Shown here one piece after another: positions 56,808 through 64,000 of a DNA stretch of 64,000 bases. The notes under the pieces are model-generated. The model was not told where the DNA came from. It searched no databases and worked only from the letters and a program-made list of their open reading frames with translations. The position numbers and the translations under genes are program-made. The first letter of the stretch is position 1. The number at the start of each line of letters is the position of its first letter. Source of the DNA: LMUY01 sp965276785 (GTDB taxonomy: Bacteria; Pseudomonadota; Alphaproteobacteria; Acetobacterales; Acetobacteraceae); NCBI GenBank assembly GCA_965276785.1, contig OZ255629.1, forward strand, positions 4,402,001 to 4,466,000. The letters are read 5' to 3'.

Positions 56808-59582
56808 ATGGCGGCCGTATCCAGCGCGACGACCGGAGTGTTGTTGCCGTTCTATGGCCAGACGTCGTCGGCTGAGAGCACCGCTGCCGCATCGCCCACG
56901 CCCGAGCCGCAGGACATTGTGGACATCCAAGCCAGCATTGGCGGCAGCTTCACCGCGGATGCGGGCGACGCGTTCTCCTTGAGCAGCCTCTACTCGGCGA
57001 GTGGAGCCACCATCGCCGGCTACAAGGTGGCGCTCGGGGACAATTCTGGAGGCAACGGCCAATTGCTGCTCGACGGCAAGGATGTCACTGGCCAGACCAG
57101 CTTTACCGCCGACCAGTTTGCCGGCTTGCAATACGTTGCTGGCACCAACGGCAGCAGCGAGAGCATCGAGGTGGTGGCGCAAACCGGCACCGTGCTTGCG
57201 GACGGCTCGCTGTTCAATGAGATTGACAGCCCGGCGGTTCAGGTTACCGCCAACGTCACCGGCACGCGCTCGATCAACGCCGCCAGCGCGCTGCTTACCC
57301 GGCCGACCGGGGCGGACGCGGCCGAAATCGCGATTGCTCAGCAGGCCAGTATCTTCACCGGCTTTAACGGTGCTGCCCGCCCCAGCTTGACTACGGTCGG
57401 CAATTTCACGTCCAGCGCCGGGGACGCCTATTCCGTCAGCGACCTGTTCAGCGCCACTCCGCCGGCGGGCGGGGGAAATGTCGTCAGCTACAAGGTGGCG
57501 CTTGGGGACAGTTCCGGCGGTAACGGCAAACTGCTGCTGAACGGAAAGGACGTGACGGGCCAAACCAGCTTTACCGCCGACCAGTTCGCCGGCCTGCAGT
57601 ATGTCGCCGGCGCATCGGGCAGCAGCGAAAGCCTGGAGGTGATTGCCCAGACCGGCACCGTCTTGCCAGACGGCTCGTTGTTCAACGAGATCGACAGCCC
57701 GGCAGTGCAAATCACCAACAGCGTCACCGGCGCGCGCTCGATCAACGCCGCCAACGCGCTGCTCACCCGAGCCACCGGCACGGACGCCGCCGCCATCGCC
57801 ATCGCCCAGAGCGCCAACATCTTCACCGGCTTTAACGGCGCCGCCCGGCCGGCTCTGACCACGGTCGGTAACTTTACCGCCGACGCCGGGGATGCGTTCT
57901 CCGTCAGCAGCCTCTACACCGCGGCCCCTGCCAGCGGCGGCGGGGCCATCGTCAGCTACAAGGTGGCGCTCGGCGACAGCTCCGGCGACAACGGCCAATT
58001 GCTGCTGGACGGCAACGACGTCACCGGCCAGACGACGTTCACCGCCGACCAGTTCGCCAACCTGCACTACGTGGCCGGCGCCTCGGGCAGCAGCGAAAGC
58101 CTCGAAGTGGTGGCGCAAACCGGCACCGTGTTGCCGGACGGCTCGTTGTTTAACGAGGTCGACAGTCCGGCGGTGCAGGTCACCGCCAGCGTCACCGGCA
58201 CTCGCTCGCTCAACGCTGCCAGCGCTCTGCTCACGCAACCGGCTGGGACGGACGCGGCTGCCATCGCGATTGCCCAGCAGGCCAACATCTTCACCGGCTT
58301 CAACGGCGCCGCCCGCCCCAGCCTGACCACGGTCGGCAACTTTACGTCGGACGCGAAGGACGCCTATTCCGTCAGCGACCTGTTCAGCGCCAGCCCGGCG
58401 GCGGGCGGCGGGACCATCGTCAGCTACAAGGTAGCGCTTGGCGACAGCTCCGGCGCCAACGGCCAATTGCTGCTGGACGGCAAGGACGTCACCAGCCAGA
58501 CCAGCTTTACCGCCGACCAATTCGCCGGTCTGCAATACGTGGCCGGCGCCTCGGGCAGCAGCCAGAGCCTGGAGGTGATCGCCCAAACCGGCACGACCCT
58601 TGCCGATGGCTCGCTGTTCAACGAAATCGACAGCCCGGCGGTGCAAATCAACACCAGCGCAACCGGCACCCGCTCGATCAACGCCGCCAACGCGCTGCTG
58701 ACCCAGCCCACTGGGACCGATGCCGCCTCCATCGCCGTGGCCCAGAGCGCCAACATCTTCACCGGCTTCAACGGCGCCGCCCGCCCGAGCCTGACCACCG
58801 TCGGCAACTTCACCGTGGATGCGAGCGACAAATACTCCCTCAGCGACCTCTATACTGCCAAGGCGGTCAGCGGCGGCGGGGCCGTCGTCGGCTACCGGGT
58901 GGCGCTTGGGGACAATTCCGGCACCAACGGCCAGTTGCTGCTGGACGGCAAGGATGTCACCGGCCAAGCCACGTTCACCGCCGACCAGTTCGCCAACCTG
59001 CAATACGTGGCCGGCGTATCGGGAAGCCAGACCCTTGAAGTGGCGGCGCAGACCGGCACCAGGCTGTCGGATGGCTCGCTGTTCAATGAGATCGACAGCC
59101 CAGCGGTGCAGATCACCGCGAGCGTCACCGGCACCCGCTCGCTCAACGCCGCCAACGCGCTGCTCACTCAGTCCAAGGGAGCGGATGCGGCGGCCATCGC
59201 GATTGCCCAGCAGGCCAGCATCTTCACCGGCTTCAACGGCGCCGCCCGCCCGACGCTGAACAGCGTGGGAAACCTGGCCTTCTCACCGAACTCGCTCGAC
59301 GGGGCGAACCCTGTGGTTGGCGGGTTCCAATCGACCGTCCCAATTACCGCCTATTCTGCCAACCTCGATAAAGGCGGCAACGGTATCGGGGCGAGTACGC
59401 GCACCGGCCTTACCACCGCCGACCAAGCCGCGGCGCAAGCCTCGCTGTTGCTGGCGCTTGGCGGCAGCGAGGTCGGCGGCTCGCAAAGCTCTGCCGACAA
59501 GTCCATCCTTCAGCTCTACGCCTACGCCGCCTACGAAACCAGCGGCACACCGGCTACGTCCAGCACCTCAATCGCGGCCTGA
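56808..59582 (+). CDS. Giant tandem-repeat protein (five 156-residue units)
   Basis: The 924-residue product consists of five near-identical units of about 156 residues, bracketed by short unique ends. ATG 56808 follows CGGAG. Each unit has the order GNFTADAGDAFSVSSLY, SYKVALGDSSGxNGQLLL, GKDVTGQTSFTADQFAGLQY, SLEVVAQTGTVLPDGSLFNE, and SPAVQVTASVTGTRSINAAN, ending AIAIAQxANIFTGFNGAARP. It is acidic, Gly/Ala/Ser/Thr-rich, has no cysteine and no N-terminal signal; so secretion, if any, would use a C-terminal signal (type I). The sequence style recalls cadherin-like or RTX-adhesin repeats, but no known family is assigned. Convergent with the YhaN gene, whose 3' end is 2 bp away. Confidence 0.8.
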   Translation: MAAVSSATTGVLLPFYGQTSSAESTAAASPTPEPQDIVDIQASIGGSFTADAGDAFSLSSLYSASGATIAGYKVALGDNSGGNGQLLLDGKDVTGQTSFTADQFAGLQYVAGTNGSSESIEVVAQTGTVLADGSLFNEIDSPAVQVTANVTGTRSINAASALLTRPTGADAAEIAIAQQASIFTGFNGAARPSLTTVGNFTSSAGDAYSVSDLFSATPPAGGGNVVSYKVALGDSSGGNGKLLLNGKDVTGQTSFTADQFAGLQYVAGASGSSESLEVIAQTGTVLPDGSLFNEIDSPAVQITNSVTGARSINAANALLTRATGTDAAAIAIAQSANIFTGFNGAARPALTTVGNFTADAGDAFSVSSLYTAAPASGGGAIVSYKVALGDSSGDNGQLLLDGNDVTGQTTFTADQFANLHYVAGASGSSESLEVVAQTGTVLPDGSLFNEVDSPAVQVTASVTGTRSLNAASALLTQPAGTDAAAIAIAQQANIFTGFNGAARPSLTTVGNFTSDAKDAYSVSDLFSASPAAGGGTIVSYKVALGDSSGANGQLLLDGKDVTSQTSFTADQFAGLQYVAGASGSSQSLEVIAQTGTTLADGSLFNEIDSPAVQINTSATGTRSINAANALLTQPTGTDAASIAVAQSANIFTGFNGAARPSLTTVGNFTVDASDKYSLSDLYTAKAVSGGGAVVGYRVALGDNSGTNGQLLLDGKDVTGQATFTADQFANLQYVAGVSGSQTLEVAAQTGTRLSDGSLFNEIDSPAVQITASVTGTRSLNAANALLTQSKGADAAAIAIAQQASIFTGFNGAARPTLNSVGNLAFSPNSLDGANPVVGGFQSTVPITAYSANLDKGGNGIGASTRTGLTTADQAAAQASLLLALGGSEVGGSQSSADKSILQLYAYAAYETSGTPATSSTSIAA
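56941..59277 (+). repeat. Five tandem 468-bp coding repeats
   Basis: The landmark CTTCACCGGC recurs at 57353, 57821, 58289, 58757 and 59222, spacings of 468, 468, 468 and 465 bp. Unit boundaries fall at the GGCAACTTTACC-type start (57402, 57870, 58338, 58806). The copies are highly alike at DNA level, indicating recent expansion or gene conversion. All spacings are multiples of three. Confidence 0.93.
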
Positions 59583-59584
59583 CG

Positions 59585-62500
59585 TCACAACCGCTGCACA
59601 TGCATCGGCAAGCCCTCGGCGAGCGCCAGAACATGAGGGTGGTGCGTCAGGACGATTACTTGCACGTGCTGGCTGAGGTCCACCAAGGCGGCCAAGGCAG
59701 AGCGGGCGCGTGCGTCGTCGAACGTCTGCAAGATGTCGTCGGCTATGAACGGCAGCGCAGGGGCGGCAACGACGTGGTCTTCGATGGCGACAAGGCGAAG
59801 CGCCAGATAGAGCTGGTCGCGCGTGCCTTCGGAGAGCTGCGAGATAGTTTTCCACGCCCATTCCTCAGGAAACGCCGCCTCCACGGCCTGCAGCACCGTC
59901 TCGCCCGACTTTCCCGGCACGCCGGCGATTGTGTAGGCGTCACCGGTCAGCGTGGCGAACGCTTTGGATATCCGTCGTACTCCATCGCCGCCCGCGCTCT
60001 GCTCCACCTCCTTCAAGGCGCGAGCCAGCATGTCGCCGGCGACCGCGAACAGCAGATAGTCGTCGAGCAGCCGCGCCTGGTCGGTTGCCGCCGCCGACTG
60101 CGCCGCCACCGCATCGATGGCGTCCTCAGCCGCCGCGGCCTGGCTTAAGTCACGCTCGGCTTCATGCAGCGCCAGCCGGGCCGCTTCGCTTCGATCAAGC
60201 GCGTCGCGCTGGACGGTTTCGGCGGCGTCGCGCTCCTCCGCCATGCGCTCAGCGGGTAAGGCCGCGGCTTGGGCATTCAACTCGTCATGATTGAAGCCGT
60301 CGCCATAGGCGCTTAACGCGGCGACCGCACGCTCGCGCATCATCTCGTAGTGCAGCCGCTCGCGCGCGGCAGTAAGGCGCCGGTGCGCGTCCTCTGCATC
60401 CGAACCGCCGCATGCCGCCACGATGGCATCGAGATTTTGCCTGGCCTCCCGTTCCGCCGCCTCTGTGCGGCCGGCCGCCTCTTCCGCATTCGCCCGAGCC
60501 AGGTCTGCGGTGCCCCATGCAGCCTCCTGGGCCCGCGCGGCAGTGCGGCGCAGAGTCAGCCGGCGGGCCGTGGCGAAGGGATCTGGCTCGGCCGGTATGC
60601 CGAGGTTGCCCGCTAGCTCGGCGACCTCGTCGCTGAAGCGTCCGATCACCGCCTCCATGCCCACGATGCGCTTAGCGAACTCGGCCGCCTGATCGATTAA
60701 AGCACCCAGATCGGACAGCCGCTGCAACACGGGTTCGACCACCGCGGGCGGCTCGCCCGCGGGCCGCCCCAGCCGATCGAGCACCGCGCTCCATTCCGTC
60801 TGCCACTCCTGCAACTTGGCCACGGCGGCGAGCCGGTCTGCGTCGGCTTTGCGCTGGGCGTTGATCAGTTCGGCCCGGCGGGTTTGCCGCGCGACGCCAG
60901 CCAGTTCGGCCGCCCGGTCTGCCTCCAGGCGCAAATCCGCCGTGGCGAGCAGCGCCGGCAGTTCCTGGCCGGCTGACGCTGCCAACTCGGCGCGCAACCG
61001 GTCGGCCCAGGCGGCGTGGCGCTTTGCCAGGGCCGCCTGGTCGCCTAGCGCTAGCGTCAGGCGGCGGTCCGCCTCGATTGCGTCGCTACGGGCGGACAAA
61101 AGGCTGCGCAACTCGCCGATCGTGCTGCTCGCCGCCGCGCCGCACGACTGGCAGGCTGCAGCCCAACGCTCCTCGGCGCTCGACGCTTCCGCCGCAGCGG
61201 TGTGGGTCGCCATTTCGAGCGTCGCCCAGCTCTCCTCGGTGCGGGCCAGTTCGCGCGCCAACCGCCCCGCCTCGTTTACCCGCGGCAGTTCCAAGAGCCG
61301 ACGATCCGCCAGCGCGTCCGCTTCGCGCAGGTGGCGCTGGAATCGCAGCGGCAAAGCTTCACCCTCGGCATAGGCTGCTTCGGCGGCCACGTCGGGCGGC
61401 TGGGCTGTGAAGGCACGGCGATAGATCAGCCGCCACCCCGTATCGCGGGCGGAACGGCTCTGCGCGATCGCCGCCTCGTCGGGTAACACCGTGGCCTGTA
61501 GTTCGGCAAGGCCGCTGCGCCAGCCGTCGCGCTCGGAACCGAGCTTTGCCCGTTCGCTCACGGCGCGTTGCGAGGCTGCGCGCGTGCGTGCGACCTCCTC
61601 GGCCAGGCGCTCCAGGGTTGCCTGGCTCGGGGGCGCCATGGCGCGCAGGTCGGCGGCGGTGCCGCGCCAGCCCGGTGTGTGGGCCAGGGCCGCCTCGGCC
61701 TCGGCGGCGGCGGCACGCACGGCGCTGGCGGCCGCGGCCGCGTTTCGCCCCGGGTTGCCCTCGTCGCGGATCTCCTTCAGCAATGCTCGCAACGATGCCC
61801 GCTCGCCAGGGCCGGCGCTGGCGGCCTCGGCCTCAACGGTCGCGAGGTCTGCTAGTGCCTGTCTTTGCTGCTTGGCGGCGCTGTCGAGCTCGGCTTGGAT
61901 GGCCGCATGCCGCTTGATCAGCTCGCGGGTGGCCGTGACCAAGGCGAGCGGCGGCAACAGCGAGGCTGCGCTCGCGAGCGGGCTATCGGCCTCCAACTCG
62001 CGCAGGACCGCTGCCATGGCGCCTATCACACCAGCCTGCTCGCGTTTGACGCCCGGGCAATCAACAAAGGCTTGATAGGCGCCGCCGAATGCCTCGGCCA
62101 AGCGGCCCAACGCTTCGTCGTGTGCGCTGGCCACCGGGTCGCGCATCACCTCGGCGGCCGTCTGGCGCGACGTATCGCGATGCTGCTCCGCCTCGGCACG
62201 CCGGTCGGTCTGCCGCGCCAGCTCTCCCCGCGCGCGGGCCAGGTCCTCGGCCGTGGCTGCGGGCAGCAAGGGCGCATCGGGGTTGGCGGAGAGCCAAGCT
62301 TGCGCCGCCGCAAGCTCCTGCAGCGGAGCTCGCGTGCGCTCGATGCGGGCAAGCCGGCGCACCGTCTGTTGGGCCGCCAAGTGGGATTCGCGAGCCTGCG
62401 CGAGCGCCGCACGATGCGCCTCCTGCTGCTGCACTTGGGCGATACGCTGGCGGGGCTGGCGGACCGATTTGGTAAGCTGTTTGCGTGCCTGCTCGACGGC

Positions 62501-63055
62501 GCGGTTGGCCTTGTTCAACGGGGTCGCGGTCTTGCCTTCCATCCAAAGCCCATCGCGCTTGGCAGCCAGGCTGGTGCGGACCGCCTTGGCGAAGGTCAGC
62601 TCGCCTGTTCCGGCCAGCAGCGCCAAACCGAGCGTGTCGCCACCCGAGGCGAGCTCCTGGCCGCCCTGTCGCAGCCGCGCGGTGTCGATGGCGAACAGAT
62701 GCTCAAGCTGCCGGGGGGTGATGCGCTTGACCATGCCGCTCAATCGGGCTTCGGCCGCGGCATCACCGCCAAGCAGCACGCGGCCCTCCTTGAGCCGGCT
62801 GCCGAACACAAGCTGCTCGCCATCGGCAAAACGAGCGTCGGCAACCAGGTTGGGCCGCTCCTTCAAGTAGCGAAAATGCGGCGACAGCTTGGCGTCGATG
62901 CCGAACAGCAGGTCATGAAAAGCCTGGCGCAGCACCGACTTGCCGGCGCCATTGGGTGCCTCGATGATGTTGATGCGTCCGGGTGCCGGGTCGAGCGCCA
63001 GTTCGCAGCACTCGAAGTTGCCATAGTGCTCCAGCCGCAGACTGCGCAGCCGCAT
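59585..63055 (-). CDS. YhaN-type SMC-like AAA ATPase (SbcC relative)
   Basis: The 1156-residue protein resembles the ATPase half of the YhaO-YhaN (SbcD-SbcC/Mre11-Rad50-like) complex that processes DNA ends. It starts MRLRSLRLEHYGNFE and has Walker A APNGAGKS (residues 33-40). Two long coiled-coil arms, rich in Ala/Glu/Arg (for example AAAEARLSGMV, then EVARTRAASQRAVSERAKL), span about 200-1010. The C-terminal half-ATPase carries the signature-like LSEGTRDQLYLALRL, Walker B-like LPFIADDILQTFDDARAR and VIVLTHHPHVLALA. ATG 63055 follows the phosphoesterase stop by one base. It forms an operon with the metallophosphoesterase. No CxxC zinc hook is seen at the arm tip. Confidence 0.92.
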   Translation of the reverse strand: MRLRSLRLEHYGNFECCELALDPAPGRINIIEAPNGAGKSVLRQAFHDLLFGIDAKLSPHFRYLKERPNLVADARFADGEQLVFGSRLKEGRVLLGGDAAAEARLSGMVKRITPRQLEHLFAIDTARLRQGGQELASGGDTLGLALLAGTGELTFAKAVRTSLAAKRDGLWMEGKTATPLNKANRAVEQARKQLTKSVRQPRQRIAQVQQQEAHRAALAQARESHLAAQQTVRRLARIERTRAPLQELAAAQAWLSANPDAPLLPAATAEDLARARGELARQTDRRAEAEQHRDTSRQTAAEVMRDPVASAHDEALGRLAEAFGGAYQAFVDCPGVKREQAGVIGAMAAVLRELEADSPLASAASLLPPLALVTATRELIKRHAAIQAELDSAAKQQRQALADLATVEAEAASAGPGERASLRALLKEIRDEGNPGRNAAAAASAVRAAAAEAEAALAHTPGWRGTAADLRAMAPPSQATLERLAEEVARTRAASQRAVSERAKLGSERDGWRSGLAELQATVLPDEAAIAQSRSARDTGWRLIYRRAFTAQPPDVAAEAAYAEGEALPLRFQRHLREADALADRRLLELPRVNEAGRLARELARTEESWATLEMATHTAAAEASSAEERWAAACQSCGAAASSTIGELRSLLSARSDAIEADRRLTLALGDQAALAKRHAAWADRLRAELAASAGQELPALLATADLRLEADRAAELAGVARQTRRAELINAQRKADADRLAAVAKLQEWQTEWSAVLDRLGRPAGEPPAVVEPVLQRLSDLGALIDQAAEFAKRIVGMEAVIGRFSDEVAELAGNLGIPAEPDPFATARRLTLRRTAARAQEAAWGTADLARANAEEAAGRTEAAEREARQNLDAIVAACGGSDAEDAHRRLTAARERLHYEMMRERAVAALSAYGDGFNHDELNAQAAALPAERMAEERDAAETVQRDALDRSEAARLALHEAERDLSQAAAAEDAIDAVAAQSAAATDQARLLDDYLLFAVAGDMLARALKEVEQSAGGDGVRRISKAFATLTGDAYTIAGVPGKSGETVLQAVEAAFPEEWAWKTISQLSEGTRDQLYLALRLVAIEDHVVAAPALPFIADDILQTFDDARARSALAALVDLSQHVQVIVLTHHPHVLALAEGLPMHVQRL

Positions 63056-63056
63056 C

Positions 63057-64000
63057 TCAGCTCCTGGCCAGCTCGGCGACCAGCAAGGCGCGGGCGCGGT
63101 CGAGCAACTCCTCCGGCAGGACGCCCGCGGCGATCGCGCGCGCCGCGTGGTCCAGCTCCAATCCAGCGCCGAACCGCTCCACCATGACGGCCACGCGTAT
63201 CTGCAAATCCGTTGGCAAGTCCGCCGGCTGATTAATGGTTTCGAGCAGGGCGCCTACTGCACCGCCTTGGGCGCGCAACGCGGCCAAGTCGACGGCAGGG
63301 CGCGTCTGCACCCGCACGTCCTCCAGCCAGAGCTGTTCGGGGTCGGCAATCTCGATCATCGCCGCGCGCATGGCCTGGCGCGTGGCTTCGGGATCGGACG
63401 CGAGGGCGGCATGGGCCGGGCAGGCGCCGGTTAGGATCAATCGCACGGCGAGCAAGCGGTCTTCCACCGTTGCCATCGCGGCGGCGGCCAATCCCCGCAC
63501 TCGCTGCTGCACTGACGCTGGGTCGGGCAGGCCGTCGCACGGGACCTCGATTTGCTGCCATCGCACCACATCGAGCGGGTGGTGCACCACCGACGCGACG
63601 CGGCCCCGTTCCACCCGCACCAGGGTGGCGCCCTTATCCCCTTCCTCCTTCACGTGGCGACCCTGCAGATTGCCGGGAAACACGATCCAAGGATCGCGCG
63701 ATACGATCTGGCGCGTGTGGACGTGGCCAAGCGCCCAATAGTCGTATTCAAGCGCTGCGAGTTCGCTCGGGGTGCAAGGGGCGTAATTGTCGTGCTCGGC
63801 CGAGCCGCAAGCGGTGTGCAGCAAACCGATGTTGAAATGCTGGTCGAGCGGCTTTGGATAGGAGAGGGCCAATCTCTCCGTGACGGCCCGGGTGGCGAAG
63901 CTCTGGCCGTGTACGGCAACGCCGGGAATCGGGATCGCCGTGTCCGGTTTGCGGTGCGGCAGCATCGTCCCGGGGAATGGCAGCTCCCTGGTAAGCACTT
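63057..64000 (-). CDS. YhaO-type metallophosphoesterase (SbcD/Mre11-like), partial
   Basis: The C-terminal 313 or so residues of a calcineurin-like phosphoesterase are present; the start lies off the right edge. The late active-site residues are visible: NIGLLHTACGSAEHDNY and YDYWALGHVHTRQIV, the latter with the GHVH motif that binds both metals. PWIVFPGNLQGRHVKEEGDKG is the usual Mre11/SbcD block after the catalytic core. The C-terminal domain (about 200 residues of helical sequence) should contact the ATPase. The early DxH and GD motifs are missing because they lie beyond the window. Coupled with the YhaN gene by a one-base gap. Confidence 0.92.
   Translation of the reverse strand, partial: VLTRELPFPGTMLPHRKPDTAIPIPGVAVHGQSFATRAVTERLALSYPKPLDQHFNIGLLHTACGSAEHDNYAPCTPSELAALEYDYWALGHVHTRQIVSRDPWIVFPGNLQGRHVKEEGDKGATLVRVERGRVASVVHHPLDVVRWQQIEVPCDGLPDPASVQQRVRGLAAAAMATVEDRLLAVRLILTGACPAHAALASDPEATRQAMRAAMIEIADPEQLWLEDVRVQTRPAVDLAALRAQGGAVGALLETINQPADLPTDLQIRVAVMVERFGAGLELDHAARAIAAGVLPEELLDRARALLVAELARS

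Noticed and set aside
61865..63187. 440-codon plus-strand frame opposite the YhaN gene
   Set aside because: Low-complexity shadow of the coiled-coil region; the minus strand shows Walker motifs at both ends.

Overview
The window is G+C-rich chromosomal DNA of an alphaproteobacterium, most likely Rhodospirillales/Acetobacterales (Acetobacteraceae-like). This rests on the rpoB-rpoC and uvrA/ssb/gyrA/coaD/cyclophilin gene order, a GTTC-N7-GTTC SOS box of the alphaproteobacterial LexA type before uvrA, a plant/alphaproteobacterial-type GshA, and a dispersed palindrome of a kind common in alphaproteobacteria. The assignment is inferred from gene content; no rRNA is present. Layout: 1-4.7 kb holds the end of rpoB and all of rpoC, with a palindromic repeat between them. 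4.8-10 kb holds a MATE exporter, a Zn-dependent amidohydrolase, a CGNR-type regulator, a pyroglutamyl peptidase and a small YCII protein whose leader is a clear TPP riboswitch. 10.2-22.4 kb is a genome-maintenance block (uvrA, ssb, gyrA, coaD, cyclophilin) interrupted twice: between uvrA and ssb by a tail-fibre-like repeat exoprotein coupled to a Tat-exported SGNH hydrolase, and between ssb and gyrA by a coupled pair of small genes, one resembling an AbiEii-type nucleotidyltransferase. 22.6-26.4 kb has a lipoprotein, tRNA-Lys, an FkbM methyltransferase, a low-GC gene-poor stretch and an SsuBC-like ABC pair lacking a binding protein. 26.4-29.5 kb is housekeeping metabolism (pdxH, fabI, aroC). 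29.6-34.6 kb has unknown and VOC genes, a single-chain Rieske oxygenase-reductase fusion and a double-domain universal stress protein. 34.6-42.3 kb has a chemoreceptor apparently using a CTG start, a caspase-fold C13 lipoprotein, an EtfB-like lysine methyltransferase coupled to ubiA, gshA, and a SARP-like regulator with TPRs. 42.3-43.5 kb is an IS630-type element with TA target duplication and two transposase frames. 43.8-50.8 kb has a YihY protein, a two-gene secreted beta-helix module, a truncated chemoreceptor fragment and a ring-cleavage-type dioxygenase. 50.8-56.8 kb has a YdeP-type molybdoenzyme, a D-2-hydroxyacid dehydrogenase and a gamma-glutamyltransferase, divergent from a polysaccharide deacetylase. 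56.8-64 kb has a protein of five 156-residue repeats and a convergent YhaN/YhaO (SbcCD-like) pair, the latter cut by the window edge. How genes work together: the clearest units are rpoBC (transcription); uvrA under LexA control; aroC/fabI/pdxH (core biosynthesis); ubiA plus the METTL20-like methyltransferase (quinone and electron-transfer flavoprotein theme); ggt/hydroxyacid dehydrogenase/YdeP as an overlapping catabolic set; and yhaO/yhaN as a DNA-processing complex. The most unusual items are the riboswitch-controlled YCII gene, the self-contained Rieske system, and three secreted repeat or beta-helix proteins outside any prophage.
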